28,657 bases of DNA from an uncultured Phycisphaerales bacterium (GTDB lineage: Bacteria > Planctomycetota > Phycisphaerae > WQYP01): assembly GCA_903868035.1 (NCBI GenBank), contig CAIPTQ010000116.1, forward strand, positions 1 through 28,657, given 5' to 3'. Positions 24,870-28,657 of this stretch are shown here, piece by piece. The notes below the pieces were generated by a model. It made no database searches and was not told the DNA's origin. It saw only the letters and a list, made by a program, of their open reading frames with translations. How positions within the stretch are numbered: position 1 is the stretch's first letter; each line of letters opens with the position of its first letter. The translations under genes and the position numbers were made by a program.

Positions 24870-25337
24870 ATGAAAGTCACCGACGTGGCCATTCAGCTTG
24901 CTCCCCAGAACCAGGACCGTCTGCGCGGCTTTTGCTGCATCACCCTCGACGGCTGTTTCGTGGTCCGCGACATCAAGATCATCAACGGGCCCAACGGCCT
25001 GTTTGTGGCGATGCCCTCGCGGAAAATCATGGCCAGTTGCCCCGGCTGCCGGACCAAGAATCACCTGCATGCCCGCTTCTGCAACCAGTGCGGGGCGCAA
25101 CTGCCGGCCATGGTGCCCACCGGCGAGCGCGTCAAGATGCATTGCGACGTGGCCCACCCGATCAACGCCGAATGCCGCCAGTCCATTGAAAAGGACATTC
25201 TCGCGGCCTTTGGCAACGAATTGCACCGGGCCGAGCAGCCCGGCTATGTCGGCAAGCAAATCGGCGACGGCGGCGAAACCCCCGCGCCCTGCGAAATGGC
25301 GCCCGCCGTCGCGCTGGCGCCCTCCATCGCGCATTAA
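24870..25337 (+). CDS. spoVG: SpoVG family protein with inserted zinc ribbon
   Basis: SpoVG proteins are small nucleic-acid-binding regulators (first described in Bacillus sporulation, but widespread in non-sporulating bacteria). The 155-residue product begins with the family core: MKVTDVAIQL, CFVVRDIKIINGPNGLFVAMPSRK (29-52), and later DVAHPINAECRQSIEKDILAAF (93-114). Between these two halves lies an extra segment with CPGCRTKNHLHARFCNQC (57-74), a CxxC-x10-CxxC zinc ribbon, absent from the ~95-residue Bacillus protein. The C-terminal 35 residues are Ala/Pro/Gly-rich and probably disordered. The start at 24870 is preferred over an earlier in-frame ATG because AGGAG lies 8 nt before it and the SpoVG N-terminus begins there. 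It is monocistronic and convergent with dapL. Confidence 0.88.
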   Translation: MKVTDVAIQLAPQNQDRLRGFCCITLDGCFVVRDIKIINGPNGLFVAMPSRKIMASCPGCRTKNHLHARFCNQCGAQLPAMVPTGERVKMHCDVAHPINAECRQSIEKDILAAFGNELHRAEQPGYVGKQIGDGGETPAPCEMAPAVALAPSIAH

Positions 25338-25466
25338 GCCCACGGATTCCAATCCCTGGGCCTTCGCGCTCCATCTTGTGTGGCGCGTGATTCATTTGTA
25401 ATCGGAGACGCGACTGTAAGGGAGCGTGGTTCCCCTTGTGGTTTCGGACCGTCGAACAAGGTTCAT

Positions 25467-26633
25467 CTACAGCTTTAACTTGGCAATCCGGTCCACGGCC
25501 TGATGGATGCACGAGACGTCCACCGTCAGGGCCATGCGCAGAAAACCTTCGCCCGCGGGGCCAAAGCCCCCGCCGGGAACGGTGACCACATAGGCTTCGT
25601 CCAAAAGCCGCGCGCACACCTCCATGCTCGGCAGGCCGCGCGGGGTGTTGGCCCAGCAAAAGAAGCCGGCCGTGGGCTTGCGAAATTGCCAGCCCAGTCC
25701 CGTCAGGCCCGAATGCAGGGCGTCGCGCCGCTGGCGGTAGACCGCCATTTGTTTTTTCACCGCCGGATGGTCGTAATGCTCAAGGGCCACCTTGCCGGCG
25801 ACCTGGATGGCGTTGAACTGGCCGGAATCGACGTTGCTTTTCACCTGCCCCAGCGCCGCCACCAGCGCGGGGTTGCCCGCCGCCCAGCCGATGCGCCAGC
25901 CGGTCATGTTGAAGCTTTTCGACAGCGAGTGGAACTCGATGGCCACGTCGATGGCCCCGGGGATTTCCAGGATCGAGTGCGGTGCCTCCTCAAAATACAC
26001 CTCGCCGTACGCCAGATCGTTGGCGATCACCCAGTTGTACCGGTGGGCGAGTTCCACGGCCTTCTGATAAAACGCCGGCGGTGCCGTCGCGGCCGTCGGA
26101 TTGTTCGGATAGTTGAGCCAGATCAGCTTGGCCTTGCGTTTGATCTCCTCGGGAATCGCCTCGAAGTCCGGCAGAAAATCGTTTTTCTCCAACAGCGGCA
26201 TGATGTGCGGCACGCCCCCGGCGAAGAGCGCCCCCGTGTTGTACACCGGATACCCCGGCTGCGGCACGAGCACCACATCCCCCGGATTGACCACCGCCAG
26301 CGGCAAATGGGCGATGCCATCCTTCGAGCCGATCGTGGTGATGATGTTCTGCCCCGCCTCGAGCGTCACCCCGAACCGTTTCCGCATAAACGCCGCCGCC
26401 GCCTGTCGAAATGCCGGCACCCCTTCGTCAAATGGATAGCGGTGGTTCTTGGGGTCATAAATGGCCTGCGCCATCTCATCAATGATGAATTTGTGCGTGG
26501 GCAGATCGGGATCGCCCACGCCCAGGTTGATCACGTCCTTGCCGGCGGCCAAAAGGGCGCGCTTTTTTTTGTCGATCTCGACAAAGAGATACGGCGGCAG
26601 GGCCTGCAAGCGGGCGGATTTGACGAAGGGCAT
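25467..26633 (-). CDS. dapL: LL-diaminopimelate aminotransferase
   Basis: Fold-type I PLP aminotransferase that converts tetrahydrodipicolinate directly to LL-diaminopimelate (lysine and peptidoglycan synthesis), bypassing the succinylase or acetylase steps. The product has 388 residues, normal for the family. Visible: GVGDPDLPTH (38-47), YPFDEGVPAFRQA, NYPNNPTAA (174-182), ND..Y (D206, Y209) contacting PLP, and SLSKSFNMTGWRIGW with the Schiff-base K239 and R247. GAGGAA precedes the ATG. DapL is characteristic of Chlamydiae, other PVC bacteria, plants and some anaerobes. Related class I aminotransferases are the main alternative, but the N-terminal LxxLPPYLFxEID pattern and ending are those of DapL. 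Confidence 0.88.
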   Translation of the reverse strand: MPFVKSARLQALPPYLFVEIDKKKRALLAAGKDVINLGVGDPDLPTHKFIIDEMAQAIYDPKNHRYPFDEGVPAFRQAAAAFMRKRFGVTLEAGQNIITTIGSKDGIAHLPLAVVNPGDVVLVPQPGYPVYNTGALFAGGVPHIMPLLEKNDFLPDFEAIPEEIKRKAKLIWLNYPNNPTAATAPPAFYQKAVELAHRYNWVIANDLAYGEVYFEEAPHSILEIPGAIDVAIEFHSLSKSFNMTGWRIGWAAGNPALVAALGQVKSNVDSGQFNAIQVAGKVALEHYDHPAVKKQMAVYRQRRDALHSGLTGLGWQFRKPTAGFFCWANTPRGLPSMEVCARLLDEAYVVTVPGGGFGPAGEGFLRMALTVDVSCIHQAVDRIAKLKL

Positions 26634-26786
26634 AAGCGATTCCTCAATGTTGACGAACGGGGCAGTGTACGCAATGGGCCGCGGTCTTGAAAGGCGCGGG
26701 TAAAGGCTTGTCCTGTCTCAATAGAAATGTCATGGGCCAAGATACCCACACTCCTCTCATTGCGCATTGTGTGATCATGCGCCGTT

Positions 26787-26814
26787 TTGCATCCCCGTGT
26801 CCATGGCGTATAAA
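26787..26814 (+). promoter_or_regulatory. Sigma70-like promoter ahead of the GH51 gene fragment
   Basis: TTGCAT (26787-26792) and TATAAA (26809-26814) are separated by 16 bp. The ATG of the truncated GH51 gene lies 35 bp downstream. Spacing and hexamers fit a housekeeping promoter, suggesting the broken gene may still be transcribed. Confidence 0.5.
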
Positions 26815-26849
26815 ATGCGTTTTTGAACAACGCTTAATTTTATCGGGGT

Positions 26850-27101
26850 ATGAACATGAACCGCCTCCCGCTGGCCGCGATTTTCGCGGTTTTGACCCTC
26901 CTGGCTCCGGCTATTTCCCTCAGTCGCGGCGAAGACGTCGCGCTCCAGGTGCATGCCGACAAGGTGGCCAACCCCATCAATCCCTTCATCTACGGGCACT
27001 TCTTCGAGCACATCTACAACGGCGGCGACAACGGGCTGTGGGGCGAAATGGTCTGGAAGCGCGGCTGGCGGCGGAGAAGCGTATCGAAGGTACATATGTG
27101 A
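26850..27101 (+). pseudogene. Truncated GH51 alpha-L-arabinofuranosidase (5' fragment)
   Basis: The first ~70 codons encode a Sec signal peptide (MNMNRLPLAAIFAVLTLLAP) followed by the GH51 N-terminal strand ADKVANPINPFIYGHFFEHI and NGGDNGLWGEMVW. Intact GH51 enzymes have about 500 residues or more; this frame stops after 83. From about 27057 the DNA switches to transposase coding in another frame, and the last residues (KRGWRRRSVSKVHM) are out-of-frame readthrough of that sequence. The rest of the arabinofuranosidase, including its catalytic Glu residues, is not in the window. The break is thus an insertion or deletion event, or an assembly junction. The product would be non-functional. Confidence 0.75.
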
Positions 27102-27532
27102 TTTCGACCAGCGAGCCGGCGTTGACCCCGTGGGAGGCGGTGGCGGCCTACAAGCAGTTGCAGGAGGTGGAGCGGGGCTTCCGCAGCCTGAAGGATGTGC
27201 TGGCGTTGCGTCCGATCTGGCATCACAGTCCGGTGCGGGTGCAGGGTCATATTCTGGTGGCGGCGTTGGCGCTGCTGCTGGAACGCGTGCTGGAGCAACG
27301 GCTGCGGGAAGCGGGCGTGCCGCTCTCGGCCCGCGAGGCGCTGCTGGCGGTGCAAACCGTGCGCCATGTCCGCTTCCAGGTGAACGGCAAGACCAGCGGC
27401 GGCGTGGCCAGCGGCAGTTCCCAGGCGCGGCAAGTGCTGCGGGCGCTGGGCCTCGACCAAGTTGAGTCCGCCCACGCCGCCGAAAGGAGACGAAACGGTG
27501 GTGTAGTGACTAATTCAAATTCCGGCCCTTGA
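27057..27532 (+). pseudogene. IS4/IS1634-like transposase, C-terminal fragment
   Basis: From about 27057 one frame reads LAAEKRIEGTYVISTSEP, then AAYKQLQEVERGFRSLKDVL and RPIWHHSPVRVQGHILVAAL, ending at the stop at 27530-27532. The pattern Y-x2-L-x2-V-E-x-x-F-R-x-L-K with a following RPI-x-H and RVxGHI is typical of the C-terminal part of IS1634/IS4-type DDE transposases and includes the last catalytic Glu region. The N-terminal two thirds, with both catalytic Asp residues, are missing. The fragment is fused in a different frame to the GH51 5' piece. No clear terminal inverted repeats are visible, so it is an inactive remnant. Confidence 0.72.
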
Positions 27533-27645
27533 TTTACAAGGACTTACGAGGGCCAATGCCAAACATAGGGTAGTGACGTTCACCATGCCCACCTATTCGG
27601 CGGGGGTGGTGAACGTGGGGAAGAAGTAGTTGGGTGTGATTTTCT

Positions 27646-28657
27646 TCAAGACCTCGCCGCGCGCCCGCGCCGTCTGGCCGTGACGGTTTTTCGCTCCGCG
27701 TCGCCCGCCCATTCATCGAGCTTGCGCCGGAGCTCCGCCTTGCCGGGCAGGTAGAGCCGATACTCCGGGGCATGGATGTGGGCGCCTTTGGGCAGCGTGA
27801 TTTCGACAAGGGCCTTGTTTTTCTGCTTGCACAGCACGATGCCGACGGTGGCGTTCTCGGCGGCGATTTTCACGTGGCGGTCGTAATAGTTGACGTACAT
27901 CTGCATCTGGCCGAGGTCCTGATGGGTGAGCCGGCCGAGTTTCAGGTCGATGAGCACATAGCAGCGCAGGAGGCGGTTGTAGAAGACCAGATCGACGAAG
28001 TAGTGTTCGCCGTCGAAGGTGAAGCGCCGCTGCCGGGCCTCGAACAGGAAGCCTTTGCCCAGTTCCAGCAGGAAGTGCTCGAGGCGCCCGATGATGGCGG
28101 TTTCGAGATCGGATTCGGAATAGGCGGCGCGCTCCTCCAGGCCGAGAAATTCCAGAACCAGCGGATCTTTAAGCAAGTCCTGGGGTTGCGTGATCGTCTG
28201 GCCTTCGCGGGCGAGCCTGCGGACGCCCTCCTGGTCGCGGCTGAGCGCGAGGCGTTCGTAGAGGCTCGAGTCGAATTGGCGCTTGAGTTCGCGGACGGTC
28301 CAGTCCGCCGCGGCGGATTCGATTTCGTAAAAGCTGCGCTCGGCGGGGTTCTCGATGGTGAGAAGAAAAACGTAATGGGTCCAACTGAGGGTGAAGGGGC
28401 GGGGCGGGATTTCGTGGGCGGTCGCCAATTGCCCAGTCGTTGACTGGGCAATTCGGGATTGGCCAGACACTGTCTGGCCAATTGGAACCAGTGCCGATTT
28501 CGCAGCCAATGGCAAAACTGCCGATTGGTCAGTCTGTGACTGACCTTTCTCGTCGGCGGATACGGCCCTGGCAACTGTGGATTTTGCAGACGCTGTCTGG
28601 TATTTCCTGGGCGAACCCAATTGGTCAGTCAGTGACTGACCAATTCGATGCTGGTTC
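27646..28657 (-). CDS. DUF1016/YhcG family PD-(D/E)XK nuclease, 5' end beyond the window
   Basis: The frame stays open to the window edge, so the gene is partial at its 5' end; the TTG at 28618-28620 is probably internal. The C-terminal domain is the YhcG nuclease type: LSWTHYVFLLTIENPAERSF, WTVRELKRQFDSSLYERLAL, then FEARQRRFTF, FVDLVFYN (D encoded at 27991-27993) and LIDLKLGR (DxK encoded near 27942-27948), forming the PD-(D/E)XK core. Then come QMQMYVNYYDR and a Lys/Arg-rich tail. The N-terminal DUF1016_N domain normally preceding the LSWTHY segment is not in the window. The linker is Gln/Ser/Thr-rich and encoded by repeated palindromes (28427-28645). Such proteins are often linked to restriction or mobile loci; the biological role is not established. 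Confidence 0.82.
   Translation of the reverse strand, partial: NQHRIGQSLTDQLGSPRKYQTASAKSTVARAVSADEKGQSQTDQSAVLPLAAKSALVPIGQTVSGQSRIAQSTTGQLATAHEIPPRPFTLSWTHYVFLLTIENPAERSFYEIESAAADWTVRELKRQFDSSLYERLALSRDQEGVRRLAREGQTITQPQDLLKDPLVLEFLGLEERAAYSESDLETAIIGRLEHFLLELGKGFLFEARQRRFTFDGEHYFVDLVFYNRLLRCYVLIDLKLGRLTHQDLGQMQMYVNYYDRHVKIAAENATVGIVLCKQKNKALVEITLPKGAHIHAPEYRLYLPGKAELRRKLDEWAGDAERKTVTARRRGRAARS
28427..28645. repeat. Series of in-frame DNA palindromes inside the DUF1016 gene
   Basis: Four clear inverted repeats are present: 28427-28438/28442-28453 (12-bp arms), 28458-28469/28471-28482 (12-bp arms, 1-nt spacer), 28527-28534/28538-28545 (8-bp arms) and 28619-28631/28633-28645 (13-bp arms). 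A decayed fifth lies at 28587-28599 (5-bp arms). Outer parts share an AATTGG(C/T)CAG consensus, but stem middles differ with matching changes on both arms. On the minus strand each is read in the same frame and encodes a peptide of the form (I)-(G/A)-Q-(S/T)-x-(T/S)-(G/D)-Q. Centre-to-centre distances are about 30, 66, 57 and 39 bp, all multiples of three. Confidence 0.85.

Noticed and set aside
25416..25461. Possible bidirectional terminator between convergent spoVG and dapL
   Set aside because: Only 5-6-bp imperfect stems (AAGGG/CCCTT, CCTTGT/ACAAGG) without adjacent T-runs.
28427..28657. CRISPR-like array suggested by repeated short units at the window end
   Set aside because: Units are palindromes of unequal sequence with spacings of 30-66 bp, inside an open coding frame. 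There is no constant repeat/spacer structure and no cas gene.

Overview
The window is a GC-rich bacterial segment. It looks like a member of the PVC group (Planctomycetota/Phycisphaerae-like, or Verrucomicrobiota/Lentisphaerota). The clues are an LL-diaminopimelate aminotransferase (dapL), a SpoVG-type protein, many secreted glycoside hydrolases with Tat or Sec leaders, and a polysaccharide locus without SusC/SusD genes. No rRNA or tRNA is present, so this placement is inference.

Positions 88-18851 (all minus strand) form a large carbohydrate-degradation locus of eleven exported enzymes. Eight are GH29 alpha-L-fucosidase-like proteins. The others are a GH28 polygalacturonase-like protein, a GH2 beta-galactosidase-like lipoprotein and a CE15-like glucuronoyl/acetylxylan esterase. 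Gene gaps are short (19-93 bp) except where two copies of a 75-bp upstream element occur (15563-15637 and 18910-18984, 80% identical). Each copy carries 20-bp-spaced direct repeats next to a promoter-like sequence. I read this as two co-regulated transcription units: 18851 to 15681 (GH29 + CE15) and 15518 to 88 (nine genes). The enzyme set suggests sequential stripping of a fucose-rich, galacturonate- and galactose-containing plant or algal cell-wall polysaccharide outside the cytoplasm. No transporter, sulfatase or regulator is encoded in the window.

Positions 19076-23012 (minus) hold a secreted beta-propeller protein, a PDZ protein with a degenerate HtrA-like protease domain, and an apparently active HtrA/DegP-type lipoprotein protease. 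Positions 23146-24578 (minus) are folK and panC, overlapping by 4 bp. A 291-bp gap (24579-24869), in which I see no convincing gene, separates folK from spoVG on the plus strand (24870-25337). This SpoVG carries an inserted zinc ribbon. dapL follows at 25467-26633 (minus).

From 26787 the region looks rearranged. A promoter and the first ~70 codons of a GH51 arabinofuranosidase gene run directly into the 3' part of an IS4/IS1634-like transposase. Beyond them is a DUF1016/YhcG PD-(D/E)XK nuclease gene running off the window end. Its linker region is built from a series of in-frame DNA palindromes (28427-28645). That palindrome series and the duplicated promoter element are the most unusual features seen.
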